Source: Dyadobacter sp. UC 10
GTDB lineage: Bacteria; Bacteroidota; Bacteroidia; Cytophagales; Spirosomataceae
NCBI RefSeq assembly: GCF_008369915.1
Contig: NZ_VSRN01000001.1
Span: 310,001 to 374,000 of the forward strand
Length of the DNA: 64,000 bases
Direction of reading: 5' to 3'
Positions 17,183-26,639 of this stretch are shown here, piece by piece. The position numbers and the translations under genes are program-made. Under the pieces are notes generated by a model. The model did not search any database and was not told where the DNA came from. It worked only from the letters and a program-made list of their open reading frames with translations. Numbering within the stretch: position 1 is the stretch's first letter; each line of letters opens with the position of its first letter.

Positions 17183-18622
17183 ATGCTATTTAATTCGCTT
17201 GGGTTTATGATTTTCCTGCCAGCGGTCTTTCTGATCTACTGGTTCGTTGTCAATAAATCATTAAAAACACAAAACGTCTTTTTATTGCTCAGCAGCTATT
17301 TCTTTTATGGTTGCTGGGACTGGCGTTTTGTGTTTCTACTGGCCTTTTCGACTTTCCTCGATTATTTCTCAGGATTAAAAATTCATAATACCGATACAGC
17401 AATCGAAAAAAAAGTATGGCTTTTTACGGCTGTTATTGTCAACATTAGCTTCCTGGGTTTTTTTAAATATTTCAACTTTTTCTCGGAGTCTTTCGCTACT
17501 CTTCTGCATTCCTTCGGAATGGAAGCACACGCTACAACTTTATCTGTTATCCTTCCGGTAGGCATTTCATTCTATACCTTTCACGGTTTATCATATGTAT
17601 TTGATATTTACAACGGCAAAATTGAGCCAACAAGAAACTTTGTTGACTATTCTTTATTTGTAAGCTTTTTCCCATTGTTGGTAGCGGGTCCGATCGAACG
17701 GGCGACCCACCTTCTTCCACAAGTAGAAAAACCCCGCGTATTCAATTATACACGGGTGGTGGACGGCCTAAGGCAAATTTTATGGGGTTTTTTCAAAAAA
17801 GTCGTTATCGCGGATAACTGTGCGGAATATGCCAATTCCGCCTTTAATAATACTGCGGACGCCTCTCCCCTAACTTTAATTTTTGGAGCAATTTTCTTCG
17901 CTTTTCAGATATATGGTGATTTTTCGGGTTATTCTGACATTGCTTTGGGTACCGCCCGCCTATTTGGTTTCGAATTGTTAAAAAACTTTTCCTTTCCCTA
18001 CTTCTCTCGTGACATTGCCGAATTTTGGCGCAGATGGCACATTTCCCTATCCTCCTGGTTTCGCGACTATCTCTATATTCCATTGGGAGGAAGTAAAGGA
18101 AGCATGTGGATGAAAGTTCGCAACACGTTTATCATTTTTTTGGTTAGTGGTTTTTGGCACGGAGCAAACTGGACATTTATCGTTTGGGGAGCAATCAATG
18201 CTCTTTTCATTCTCCCATCAATTGTCCTGAAAACGAATAGGAGGAATATGGAAACAGTTGCTCAGGGCAAACTATTACCTTCCTTCAGAGAATTAATAGC
18301 GATGGGAACAACCTTTTCCATAACTGTTCTCGCTTGGATATTTTTTCGCGCAGAAAGTTTAAAACATGCATTCTCATATATCGCCGGCATATTCTCAGGT
18401 TCTTTCACAAGGTCTCCACAATCTGGATACCGACTAATCTTAATGCTAATTGTACCCTTTATGATTATTGAATGGCTGGGGCGTGAGAATAACTATGCCC
18501 TTGAAAAACTTGGCTTTCGCTGGAGTCGCATTGCAAGATGGTCTTTTTATGCATCAGTGATTTTTATCATCGGAATATATATGCAGACAGAAGAAACTGC
18601 ATTTATTTATTTCCAATTCTAA
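17183..18622 (+). CDS. MBOAT-family O-acyltransferase (AlgI-like)
   Basis: A polytopic inner-membrane protein of 479 residues with roughly ten hydrophobic segments. AlgI-type MBOAT motifs are visible: LPVGISFYTFHGLSYVFD, PLLVAGPIERA, the amphipathic block RRWHISLSSWFRDYLYIPLGGS, and the likely catalytic histidine H326 in FWHGANWTFIVWG. In alginate and cellulose systems such proteins pass acetyl groups across the membrane to a periplasmic partner that acetylates the polymer. The SGNH-type protein encoded 9 bp downstream is the likely partner, so this pair probably O-acetylates the EPS. The acyl group itself is inferred. Confidence 0.9.
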   Translation: MLFNSLGFMIFLPAVFLIYWFVVNKSLKTQNVFLLLSSYFFYGCWDWRFVFLLAFSTFLDYFSGLKIHNTDTAIEKKVWLFTAVIVNISFLGFFKYFNFFSESFATLLHSFGMEAHATTLSVILPVGISFYTFHGLSYVFDIYNGKIEPTRNFVDYSLFVSFFPLLVAGPIERATHLLPQVEKPRVFNYTRVVDGLRQILWGFFKKVVIADNCAEYANSAFNNTADASPLTLIFGAIFFAFQIYGDFSGYSDIALGTARLFGFELLKNFSFPYFSRDIAEFWRRWHISLSSWFRDYLYIPLGGSKGSMWMKVRNTFIIFLVSGFWHGANWTFIVWGAINALFILPSIVLKTNRRNMETVAQGKLLPSFRELIAMGTTFSITVLAWIFFRAESLKHAFSYIAGIFSGSFTRSPQSGYRLILMLIVPFMIIEWLGRENNYALEKLGFRWSRIARWSFYASVIFIIGIYMQTEETAFIYFQF

Positions 18623-18631
18623 GGTCATAAT

Positions 18632-19618
18632 ATGAAAAAATTTCTCAGCAACGTCTTCAAATTCATTTCGCTAGCTGTTGGACTTTACCTGATTCTGTTG
18701 GTTGCATCTCAGCAACTATTGCCGCCTGCCTATGTAAAAAATATTACTTATGTTCCAGGTGGCAATGGTCATCTTTACACTCGTTTAAATGAAGCTGATA
18801 CCACAAAAAACATAGATGTTCTAATCTTGGGCAGTTCGCATGCATACAGGGGTTATGATACCAGAAAATTTAGGCTCAATGGACTGAGGGCCTTTAATCT
18901 TGGATCAAGCTCACAAACGCCGATTCAAACTGAACTTCTATTCAATGAGTATATCGATCAGTTCAACCCCCAATTAGTGATATTTGATATCTATCCGGTG
19001 CTGCTCGGATCAGATGGCGTTGAATCCACAATAGATATTTTATCTAACCAAACATTAAATATAAAAACTGCGAGCCTTGCATTAGGTTCCAGGAATATCA
19101 AGGTATATAATGCATTCTTGCTTGATATGCTGTTTGAAGGATTGGGAAAAGAAACAACAGAACCCGAACTTAAACCTAACGGGGATAAATATGTAGCTGG
19201 TGGGTACATAGAAACATCGCAAGATCATGTAAAAAAGGAACGCAAACAGCGAACAAAGCGCTACATAGTCGATCGCAAACAACTTGAAGCGGTAACGAAT
19301 ATTGTTGCTAGTTTAAAGAAAAGGAATATCCCATATATGTTAATACAAGCACCTGTGCGAAATGATGTATATAGTGCTGTCACTAATAATTCCGAAATGG
19401 ATTCTATTCTCCAAAAGTTTGGAACATACTATAATTTTAATAAAAGAATTTTTCTTTCTGATCATGAATTCCTGGACGCTAGTCATCTCAATCAGCGAGG
19501 AGTAGATATCTTCAATAAACATGTCTTATCCATCGTTGCCGAAAAACTCGGGTCTGCGATTAGTAATGATCAAAAAGCTACATCAATCCTGAAAGTAACC
19601 TCCCATTCGACAGAGTAA
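18632..19618 (+). CDS. SGNH-hydrolase-like partner of the MBOAT acyltransferase
   Basis: A protein of 328 residues with one N-terminal membrane anchor/signal segment (FISLAVGLYLILLVAS). It has SGNH-fold signatures: block I ILGSSHAYRGYD with the candidate nucleophile S69, and a C-terminal DxxH dyad, D282 and H285 in FLDASHLNQRG. This matches AlgJ/AlgX- or DltD-like periplasmic acyl-transfer partners in fold rather than close sequence. The 9-bp gap to the MBOAT gene supports joint action in EPS O-acylation. A stand-alone esterase is the alternative; substrate is unknown. Confidence 0.7.
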   Translation: MKKFLSNVFKFISLAVGLYLILLVASQQLLPPAYVKNITYVPGGNGHLYTRLNEADTTKNIDVLILGSSHAYRGYDTRKFRLNGLRAFNLGSSSQTPIQTELLFNEYIDQFNPQLVIFDIYPVLLGSDGVESTIDILSNQTLNIKTASLALGSRNIKVYNAFLLDMLFEGLGKETTEPELKPNGDKYVAGGYIETSQDHVKKERKQRTKRYIVDRKQLEAVTNIVASLKKRNIPYMLIQAPVRNDVYSAVTNNSEMDSILQKFGTYYNFNKRIFLSDHEFLDASHLNQRGVDIFNKHVLSIVAEKLGSAISNDQKATSILKVTSHSTE

Positions 19619-19702
19619 ATTTATTCAGTCGGACGATGATAATGTTATGGATAACGTAACCATGCTACAAAGAATGAATTTCAGAATTATTTGCTGTTTG
19701 CT

Positions 19703-19852
19703 ATGAAAGCATTTGTTAATCACTGGGTACTTCCATTTTTGATTAAACTACTTACTTCCTCTGTGTATTCTGCTCTCGGGCCTACCGTGATTAAACGGGA
19801 GGCATTAAGTAACATCAGAGGTTGTTTCAATTTTCGACTGGGTATTTCATGA
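19703..19852 (+). CDS. Candidate small ORF overlapping the flippase start
   Basis: A 49-codon frame from ATG 19703 (MKAFVNHWVLPFLIKLL...) ends in a TGA that overlaps the flippase ATG as ATGA, the arrangement of translationally coupled genes. It has a moderately hydrophobic N-terminal stretch and a basic C-terminal half. No family was recognised, and it may be a chance frame in the 230-bp gap. Confidence 0.25.
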   Translation: MKAFVNHWVLPFLIKLLTSSVYSALGPTVIKREALSNIRGCFNFRLGIS

Positions 19853-21294
19853 AGGCTTCGAAAAAACTTGTTGTGAGTGGTGTTTTTTGGAATAGTCTCC
19901 AACTTGTGGTTAATCAATCCTTTGCTTTCGTTATCCGCCTCGTTCTGGCAAAAATGCTTGTTCCGGAACAATTTGGACTCATAGGAATGGCAACCGTCTT
20001 CACGGGACTTGTTCAGGTCTTAAATGACATAGGAATCGGCGCTGCACTCATTCAGAAAAAGGATGACAGTTTACGAGAAGCACACTATCATACTTCTTTT
20101 TGGACCGGTATAGGCTGGTCTCTTTTCCTCTACACTTTTATTTGTTTAATTTTTGGGCCGCTCGCGGCAAAATTCTACAACGAACCGCTATTGGTTAAGC
20201 TAATTCCTGTACTTAGTATCGGTATTATCTCCGGACCGATCAATCTGGTTCACAAGGCCCAATTAACCAAGCAAATGAATTTTAAAAAGATGGCCTTCAT
20301 CGATAATTCCTCGAATATTGCTGCGGGTTCGATTTCTCTCATTCTCGCATTCAGCGGTGCGGGAGTCTGGTCACTTGCATTCAATTCGGTGGCATCTATT
20401 GTGATTGCAATGCCTCTTTACTTTGCAGCCACGAAGTGGCGACCCAAGTTTATATGGGAGGCGGATGCTTTCAAAGATGTTTTTGGATTCGGCGTCTATA
20501 CGGTCGGAACCAGCGTAGTCAATTACCTGATTAATAACATCGATTATCTGTTCATCGGTAAATTACTAAGTGCTCAGGCATTAGGGGCTTATACATTTGC
20601 ATTTGTACTTACTGACACATTCAGAAGTCGCTTAATGAGTGTGATTAATAATGTGATGTATCCTATTTATGGTCAGAAACAATCGGATTCTGAATCACTG
20701 AAACGTTATTATTTACTGGTGCTAAATTACAATAGCATTTTTATTTACCCCATAATGGTATTTATGGCAGTTCTTGGAGAGCCTTTTATCCTAAATTTTT
20801 TTGGTACAAAATGGAGCGATTCTACTGCACCGCTACAAATCCTGAGCCTGTCAGTAATGGTTCACATGATGGTGAACAGCAATACTGCACTGATACGTGG
20901 AATGGGCCGTCCTGACCTAGAACTGAAACTTCAAATTTTTAAGGCGGTACTATTCATTCCTACTCTTATTTTTGGAATCGTCAACTACGGCATAGTTGGA
21001 GCAGCGTGGGCTGTATTAATAAACAAGGTTCTGGCGGTTATCATTGCTCAGTATACCTTCAATAGATTATTAAATATAAAAATATCAACATTGGAATTCT
21101 TTACGGCTGTCAAGGCTCCATGGCTCGCAGCGGCAGTTAGTTTTCTGGTTTCATATTTCCTATTTAAGATTTTAAAAACCTATTATTTATTTAGCGCATT
21201 TGCGCTTTTTGTAAGCTATTGTTTTGTTATATGGCTGCTTCTAGGCGAGCAGCTTAGACGTCAGTATCAACAGTATCTTGATTCAAAAACTTAA
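19849..21294 (+). CDS. wzx: Wzx-type lipid-linked oligosaccharide flippase
   Basis: A polytopic membrane protein of 481 residues with about 12-14 hydrophobic segments, of the MOP/polysaccharide-transporter family (WzxC-like). The N-terminal KLVVSGVFWNSLQLVVNQSFAFVIRLVLAK followed by PEQFGLIGMATVFTGL is typical. It should translocate undecaprenyl-diphosphate-linked repeat units to the periplasmic face for polymerisation by the Wzy-like protein at 27572. The ATG at 19849 is preferred over the in-frame TTG at 19822 because the KASKKL n-region before the first membrane helix starts there. Confidence 0.88.
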   Translation: MKASKKLVVSGVFWNSLQLVVNQSFAFVIRLVLAKMLVPEQFGLIGMATVFTGLVQVLNDIGIGAALIQKKDDSLREAHYHTSFWTGIGWSLFLYTFICLIFGPLAAKFYNEPLLVKLIPVLSIGIISGPINLVHKAQLTKQMNFKKMAFIDNSSNIAAGSISLILAFSGAGVWSLAFNSVASIVIAMPLYFAATKWRPKFIWEADAFKDVFGFGVYTVGTSVVNYLINNIDYLFIGKLLSAQALGAYTFAFVLTDTFRSRLMSVINNVMYPIYGQKQSDSESLKRYYLLVLNYNSIFIYPIMVFMAVLGEPFILNFFGTKWSDSTAPLQILSLSVMVHMMVNSNTALIRGMGRPDLELKLQIFKAVLFIPTLIFGIVNYGIVGAAWAVLINKVLAVIIAQYTFNRLLNIKISTLEFFTAVKAPWLAAAVSFLVSYFLFKILKTYYLFSAFALFVSYCFVIWLLLGEQLRRQYQQYLDSKT

Positions 21295-21303
21295 ATCTTA
21301 CCA

Positions 21304-22374
21304 ATGATGATTAATAAGATAAAGGGTAAATACAATTATCTATCAAAAGTGTTTATTAGGGATACGCTGCCTCGTTTCTGTTACAAGTCTAATTTTCTAT
21401 CATCGCTATATTACTTTTTATTTGATCCATCGTTCGCCAGAGAACATCGAGCAACTCTTACAGGAAAGGTAAAACACATAGAAGAGGCCCGAAAAACCAA
21501 GGCAAACTATTTCCTGTTGGTCAGAAATACTCATCGTATTGAAAAAGGTCTTCTTATGCGCCCTAAACGGGCAGTATTTGGCAAGGACTATCTTTCTGAA
21601 ACCATCGACAGCTTCGAGGGTGTATGGAATGAGAAGGAAATCGTACATAACCCGCAAATGAAGTGGTTTTACGATGTTCTGAGTGAATACTTCTCTGGTG
21701 ATCCGTCCGACCCGTTTATTGCCAGCCATCACCAACGATTTCTTGCTAAAACGCAATCACAAGTTCATAAAAATGGCTTTGCAAGCGATTGCTCAACGAA
21801 GTCTGTTCCCTATTACCGTCTTGACTCCGAAAGGAGTAGCATTAATTTCGATGAATTCTACAAATTAACTAAGCAACGCAGATCCGTCAGATGGTTTACC
21901 GACAAACCCGTGGCGCGGGAATTAATTGACAAAGCAATTTTAGCGGCTAACCAATCTCCAAGCGCCTGCAACAGACAGCCATTTGAATTTCGTATCTTTG
22001 ATGATCCCGATTTGGTAGAAAAGGTTGTCAAATTCCCCATGGGTACAAAGGGTTACGGTCATAGCATACCGGTGATGATTGTGCTGATAGGAAATCTGGA
22101 CGCGTACTTTGATGAGAGAGATCGCCATGTTATTTATATAGATGCTTCCCTGGCAGCAATGTCTTTAATGTTAGCATTAGAAACTATGGGATTAAGTAGT
22201 TGCGCTATCAACTGGCCGGACATAGAAGCCAGAGAAAAAATGATGGAGGACTTTTTGAAAATTAATAAACATCAAAGACCAATTATGTGCCTGGGATTGG
22301 GATATGCTGATCAGGAAGGTATGGTGGCATTTTCAGAAAAAAGGCCATTAAGTCAAATAAGACGCTACAATTAA
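21304..22374 (+). CDS. Nitroreductase-family protein in the EPS locus
   Basis: A protein of 356 residues. Residues about 185-350 are a nitroreductase/FMN-binding fold: RRSVRWFTDKPV, then NQSPSACNRQPFEFRIFDD and SLAAMSLMLALETMGLSSCAINW. The N-terminal ~180 residues are an extra region with LLVRNTHRIEKGLLMRPKRAVFG, not part of a minimal nitroreductase and not recognised. It is 9 bp from the previous gene and 11 bp from the pyruvyltransferase that follows. Nitroreductase-like proteins next to pyruvyltransferases occur in other EPS loci, so a redox step in sugar modification is plausible, but substrate and reaction are unknown. Confidence 0.75.
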   Translation: MMINKIKGKYNYLSKVFIRDTLPRFCYKSNFLSSLYYFLFDPSFAREHRATLTGKVKHIEEARKTKANYFLLVRNTHRIEKGLLMRPKRAVFGKDYLSETIDSFEGVWNEKEIVHNPQMKWFYDVLSEYFSGDPSDPFIASHHQRFLAKTQSQVHKNGFASDCSTKSVPYYRLDSERSSINFDEFYKLTKQRRSVRWFTDKPVARELIDKAILAANQSPSACNRQPFEFRIFDDPDLVEKVVKFPMGTKGYGHSIPVMIVLIGNLDAYFDERDRHVIYIDASLAAMSLMLALETMGLSSCAINWPDIEAREKMMEDFLKINKHQRPIMCLGLGYADQEGMVAFSEKRPLSQIRRYN

Positions 22375-22385
22375 ATATACCGAAT

Positions 22386-23522
22386 ATGATTATTGAATTA
22401 AGGGGTGTCGAATTTGTGAATAAGGGCGCCGAATTAATGATGAAAGCGATCATTGCACAAATAAGAGAACGGTTTCCATCAGCAATACTCGTTATGGAAG
22501 TCAATACCCGAGCAACATCACTTCAGATTACTGAAAATGGGATGTATCATAAAATAAATAAAAGGAAATTCAAAATCGACTTGGCCAAAGTCGGAATGCT
22601 AATCCCAAAGTTTTTGCGCAGAAAAGCCGGATTTGTACTTCCTTCAGAAGTTAATGTTGTCCTGGATGGCTCGGGATTTGCATTTGGAGATCAATGGGGA
22701 CCTCAATATGCTGAAAAACGTATCGGTTCTTCAATTGAAGCCTGGAACAGCAACGGAATCAAAACTATTCTTTTGCCTCAGGCTTTCGGCCCGTTTACCG
22801 ACACAAAGCTCAAAACCGTGATGTCCAAGATTATAAAGAATGCAACACTGGTTTTCGCCAGGGATTCACAGTCTCAGACATACCTGATCGACACCTGTTC
22901 ATCTAAAAACATTCATTTAGCACCTGACTTCACAAATCTTATTTCAGGAATTGTCCCAAAGGATTTTGACAGTGATAAATGTCAGGTAGCTATTATCCCC
23001 AACTATAAAATGATTGAAAAAAGTGTTGATCAGGACACCTATTTCAATTTCCTGTTCAAGACAATTGATTTAATAAAAGCCAACAATTTAAGACCCTATT
23101 TCTTAATTCACGAAGGACAACGAGATTCAGAAATTGCTGCGAATGTGAATGCAGCTTATCCGGGTGAAAAACTGGAAATAGTTTCTTATGATGATCCACT
23201 TATCATAAAAGGCATTATTTCAACTGCGAAATTCATAGTCTGCTCTCGTTTCCACGGTGTCGTCAGCGCACTTAGTCAGGCAGTTCCGTGCATTAGTACC
23301 AGCTGGTCCCATAAGTATGAAATGCTTGCCCGGGATTATTCTTTCGAAGAATCGGTTATCAAGGATTTGAGAAATTATGAAATGCTAGCCAGTCGGATAA
23401 AGGATTTTTCAGATTCGAAAATAAATCAAGAACTCCGTGCACGGCTAAAATCAGCCAGTGAAGCGCAAAAAATGAAGTCGAAAAAGATGTGGGACCTCGT
23501 CTTTGAGACAATAAAAAAATAG
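22386..23522 (+). CDS. Polysaccharide pyruvyl transferase family protein
   Basis: A protein of 378 residues of the WcaK/CsaB family, which adds ketal-linked pyruvate from phosphoenolpyruvate to sugar residues. It begins IELRGVEFVNKGAELMMKAI, the usual glycine-rich start. It has VVLDGSGFAFGDQWGP, LLPQAFGPF, a DxxSxxYL-type FARDSQSQTYL and the C-terminal CSRFHGVVSALSQAVPCIST, the family's conserved histidine-bearing loop. Pyruvylation would give the EPS negative charge. It lies directly after the nitroreductase-like gene and before three GT2 genes, all closely spaced. Confidence 0.85.
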   Translation: MIIELRGVEFVNKGAELMMKAIIAQIRERFPSAILVMEVNTRATSLQITENGMYHKINKRKFKIDLAKVGMLIPKFLRRKAGFVLPSEVNVVLDGSGFAFGDQWGPQYAEKRIGSSIEAWNSNGIKTILLPQAFGPFTDTKLKTVMSKIIKNATLVFARDSQSQTYLIDTCSSKNIHLAPDFTNLISGIVPKDFDSDKCQVAIIPNYKMIEKSVDQDTYFNFLFKTIDLIKANNLRPYFLIHEGQRDSEIAANVNAAYPGEKLEIVSYDDPLIIKGIISTAKFIVCSRFHGVVSALSQAVPCISTSWSHKYEMLARDYSFEESVIKDLRNYEMLASRIKDFSDSKINQELRARLKSASEAQKMKSKKMWDLVFETIKK

Positions 23523-23559
23523 CGATTGTTATCATCTATTCAACTATTACAGTCAAGCC

Positions 23560-24465
23560 ATGATATCAATAGTTATTCCTTGTTATAACTGTGAGCACTT
23601 TCTATCCAGAGCAATTGATAGTGTCTTGTCGCAGACATATACATATTGGGAACTATTGCTTGTTAACAACAATTCCAAGGATTCGACGCAGGTTATTATA
23701 GACCATTATGTGCAAGCTTATCCTGAAAAAATTCGCGCATTATTTGAGATAAAACCGGGAGCTCCTGCTGCTAGAAACAGGGGATTAAAAGAAGCGCGTG
23801 GCAAATGGGTACAATACCTCGATGCTGACGATGAACTGTTACCGGAGAAATTAGACGGGCAAATAGCAATTGCCGAAGCTAAACGGGTCGATTGCGTAAT
23901 TGGAAATTGCTCAGTAGTCGGCGAACGAAATGGAAAGCCGTACAAAACTTTACGGCCAATAAACCGGGAAGATGTGTGGATTGCTTTGATTAATTCGCAT
24001 CTCGGTATTACCAGTGCAAATATTTGGCGCACTTCACTTTTGCAACAGCTTGGTGGATGGAACGAAGAATTGACTTCTTCACAGGAGTATGATCTTTTGT
24101 TCAGGTTACTAAAAGCAGGTGGTAAGCTAAGCTTTGATGACAGCAACCGAACGATAATATACAAAGCGGATAGTGGTATTTCATTGAGCAAAAATTCCAG
24201 CAAGTTGGTATCGATCATTGATAACCGGGTAAAGCTCCGATTGCAAATCAGAGAATTCCTGACAAGTATTAATGAACTGACAAAAAAACGCAATAAAATG
24301 ATTTTAACTTATATAAGCCGAGAGCTACTAAATAATAAGCTGGCTGTAAAGGATATCCCATCGTTGCAGAAAGTAGAATTCCTTTCCTCAATCCCCATAG
24401 ACATCTTTTTGCAATTCCATATCGAAAAAACGGTAAAAAGAGCACTTGCGAAAATTAGAGTGTAA
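23560..24465 (+). CDS. GT2 family glycosyltransferase
   Basis: A cytoplasmic GT-A fold enzyme of 301 residues that should add one sugar to the lipid-linked repeat unit. The N-terminus ISIVIPCYNCEHFLSRAIDSVLSQTY is the GT2 nucleotide-binding start. GAPAARNRGLKEARGKWVQYLDADDEL holds the conserved ARN and the metal-binding DxD-type DADD. The acceptor-side region contains GGWNEELTSSQEYDLLFRLLKAG. Donor and acceptor cannot be told from sequence. It is the first of three consecutive GT2 genes. Confidence 0.88.
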   Translation: MISIVIPCYNCEHFLSRAIDSVLSQTYTYWELLLVNNNSKDSTQVIIDHYVQAYPEKIRALFEIKPGAPAARNRGLKEARGKWVQYLDADDELLPEKLDGQIAIAEAKRVDCVIGNCSVVGERNGKPYKTLRPINREDVWIALINSHLGITSANIWRTSLLQQLGGWNEELTSSQEYDLLFRLLKAGGKLSFDDSNRTIIYKADSGISLSKNSSKLVSIIDNRVKLRLQIREFLTSINELTKKRNKMILTYISRELLNNKLAVKDIPSLQKVEFLSSIPIDIFLQFHIEKTVKRALAKIRV

Positions 24466-24502
24466 TTCATTCTTAGTAAAGGGTTTGTAATTAATCAATC
24501 CA

Positions 24503-25387
24503 ATGGAAGTATCTATTGTTATTCCCACATACCGGGATTGGAACAGATTAGCTAAATGTCTGAATACCCTGACTTTGCAGAGTTTCCCGAAAGGTGAAAT
24601 TGAAATTATTATAGCCAATAATGATGTCCAGGATTTACCTCCAGGTGATTTCGAGCTACCAACAAATGCGAAGCTGATCAATGTAGCCCAACCTGGATCT
24701 TATGCTGCGCGAAATGCGGCCATTGAGATCGCCCGGGGTCGCATTATTGGTTTTACAGATTCAGATTGTATACCAGATCAAAACTGGGTTCGTAATGCTG
24801 TTGAATATCTGCAAACCCATCCCGAGATTTCACGGATTGGCGGCAGTGTAAAAATATTTTATCGCGAGGACAAACCTAACGAAGTGGAGCTTTACGATAA
24901 TTTTTTTGCCTTCAACCAACGTGGCTATGTCCAAAACAATGGTACTGCTGTAACTGCCAATATGTTCACTTATGCCAGCACTTTTAAGGCGGTAGGCCTA
25001 TTCAATTCAAAGTTAATGTCCGGTGGCGACTTTCAATGGGGAACTATTGCAAATAAGAATGGATTTAAAATCGCTTATGTGGAAGACGTCATGGTTAAAC
25101 ATCCGGCGAGAAATAATTTGACGGAATTATTGAAAAAGGAAAAACGTGTGGGCGATGGACAGGCTAATTTTCTACATCGTCAAAGTAAATTTGCCACCAT
25201 ATTTTCATTTACAAAGGCCTTCGTTCCAAAATTATGGGAAATAAAGATGGTTTTTAACAATGGAAAAGGAATTCCGCCAGGAAGCCTTCTAAAGGTTCTT
25301 ATTTTGAGACAATATCTGGTGATCAACAGGGCGTATGCGAAGCTACAAGCACAGATCAGCATGATCGATAAAACAAAACTCAACTAA
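24503..25387 (+). CDS. GT2 family glycosyltransferase
   Basis: A protein of 294 residues with a GT-A fold. It has VSIVIPTYRDWNRLAKCLNTL at the start, GSYAARNAAIEIARGRIIGFTDSDC with the DSD metal motif, and SGGDFQWGTIANKNGFKIAYVEDV toward the acceptor side. After the catalytic domain a short hydrophobic/basic C-terminal part suggests loose membrane association. It probably adds one sugar of the EPS repeat; specificity is unknown. Gaps to neighbours are 37 and 17 bp. Confidence 0.87.
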   Translation: MEVSIVIPTYRDWNRLAKCLNTLTLQSFPKGEIEIIIANNDVQDLPPGDFELPTNAKLINVAQPGSYAARNAAIEIARGRIIGFTDSDCIPDQNWVRNAVEYLQTHPEISRIGGSVKIFYREDKPNEVELYDNFFAFNQRGYVQNNGTAVTANMFTYASTFKAVGLFNSKLMSGGDFQWGTIANKNGFKIAYVEDVMVKHPARNNLTELLKKEKRVGDGQANFLHRQSKFATIFSFTKAFVPKLWEIKMVFNNGKGIPPGSLLKVLILRQYLVINRAYAKLQAQISMIDKTKLN

Positions 25388-25404
25388 AATCTCTGTCTCC
25401 TGAT

Positions 25405-26358
25405 ATGAATGAGCTGGTATCAATCATAATTCCAACCTATAACAGGCGGGATCGACTACACAAATCTCTTTTGACCGTGATCAATCAGGATTATAGTCCA
25501 ATTGAGATTATAGTTGTTGACGATGGTTCTACCGATCATACTGAAGAAATGGTCGCTGATCTCATTAAAACGGATCAGAAACTACCTCAAATCTTATTTT
25601 ACTATAAAATAAAGAATTCGGGCGCGCCGACTGCCCGGAATTTCGGCTTTCAAAAAGCAAGAGGGAAATTTGTTATATTTTTCGATTCGGACGATCTGAT
25701 GATAAAGGAAAGGGTAAGAAAGCAGGTGAGTATTTTAGAATCAACTCAAAGCGATTGCTGTGCGTGCGGATACTATATTAATGAGATTGGCGGAAAAACC
25801 TATCTTCCCCCAGTTTCATCAATAAACATGATGAAAGACTATATAAAGAAAAAGCTCAAGGGAAGTACCCAGAGTTGGATTTACAAGAGAAGTCTAGTAG
25901 AAGCAGTTGGCGGCTACGACCCTACCATGAGATGTTACCAGGATTCAGACTTGACATTTCGTATTCTTTTGACCAACCCCAAAGTTGTAATTATGGCAGA
26001 GCCGCTATCTATATTTATCGATCACAACGGTGCAGATAGAATTATGAGCAACTGGACAAGCAAATCCAGCTTAGAATCAATATGTAGATACTACGAAAAA
26101 ATGGTCAGCCATTATGTGAAATCACGTGACTATGGATTAGCATATGTATCTCAACTCAGTTTTTTAAAAAGTGTGTTACCAAGTTTTCTTAGCCTCCGGG
26201 CTTATGCTGATATTAACCATCAAAAACGGCATCATTTTGAAATGATTAGCACACTGCCTCCTGCCTACCAGGCGTTACTCAAATCAGGTTTTATAATTAA
26301 TCTGATAACTCAATCTGCTAAATTTTACATAAAAAAAATGTTAGGAAGATCGAACTGA
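25405..26358 (+). CDS. GT2 family glycosyltransferase
   Basis: A protein of 317 residues with a classic GT2 N-terminus, LVSIIIPTYNRRDRLHKSLL, then IIVVDDGSTDHTEEM, SGAPTARNFGFQKARGKFVIFFDSDD (DSDD metal motif) and GGYDPTMRCYQDSDLTFRIL. The C-terminal ~90 residues are basic and partly hydrophobic. It is the third GT2 in a row and likely builds the same repeat unit. The next gene is 281 bp away; that gap holds no convincing gene, only a small CGTATC/GATACG stem near 26480. Confidence 0.88.
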   Translation: MNELVSIIIPTYNRRDRLHKSLLTVINQDYSPIEIIVVDDGSTDHTEEMVADLIKTDQKLPQILFYYKIKNSGAPTARNFGFQKARGKFVIFFDSDDLMIKERVRKQVSILESTQSDCCACGYYINEIGGKTYLPPVSSINMMKDYIKKKLKGSTQSWIYKRSLVEAVGGYDPTMRCYQDSDLTFRILLTNPKVVIMAEPLSIFIDHNGADRIMSNWTSKSSLESICRYYEKMVSHYVKSRDYGLAYVSQLSFLKSVLPSFLSLRAYADINHQKRHHFEMISTLPPAYQALLKSGFIINLITQSAKFYIKKMLGRSN

Positions 26359-26639
26359 CGACCAACCTGAAACGAGATTCTGATTAAATGTGACAAGAAT
26401 TTTGTTCGGTATCATTAAAATTGCCCAGCTCGATGTTGCAACAATATACAATTCCCGGTGCCTGAAAAGTAGAAAAGAAAGCGTATCTTCGTTTTGATAC
26501 GGGACGGGCTAGATGGGTTTTATGATTCGATTTATGGACATAAATGGCAAGTCTTGGCAGTGACAGCGTAAGTTTGTGAGCCTTAGAACTGGCTTTTATA
26601 AGAATTGATGTTAAACGTAATGGCAAATCCGGAGATCAA

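Noticed and set aside
26384..26626. 80-codon minus-strand frame in the gap between GT2 genes
   Set aside because: Isolated on the opposite strand inside a plus-strand operon, with no recognisable motif or start signal.
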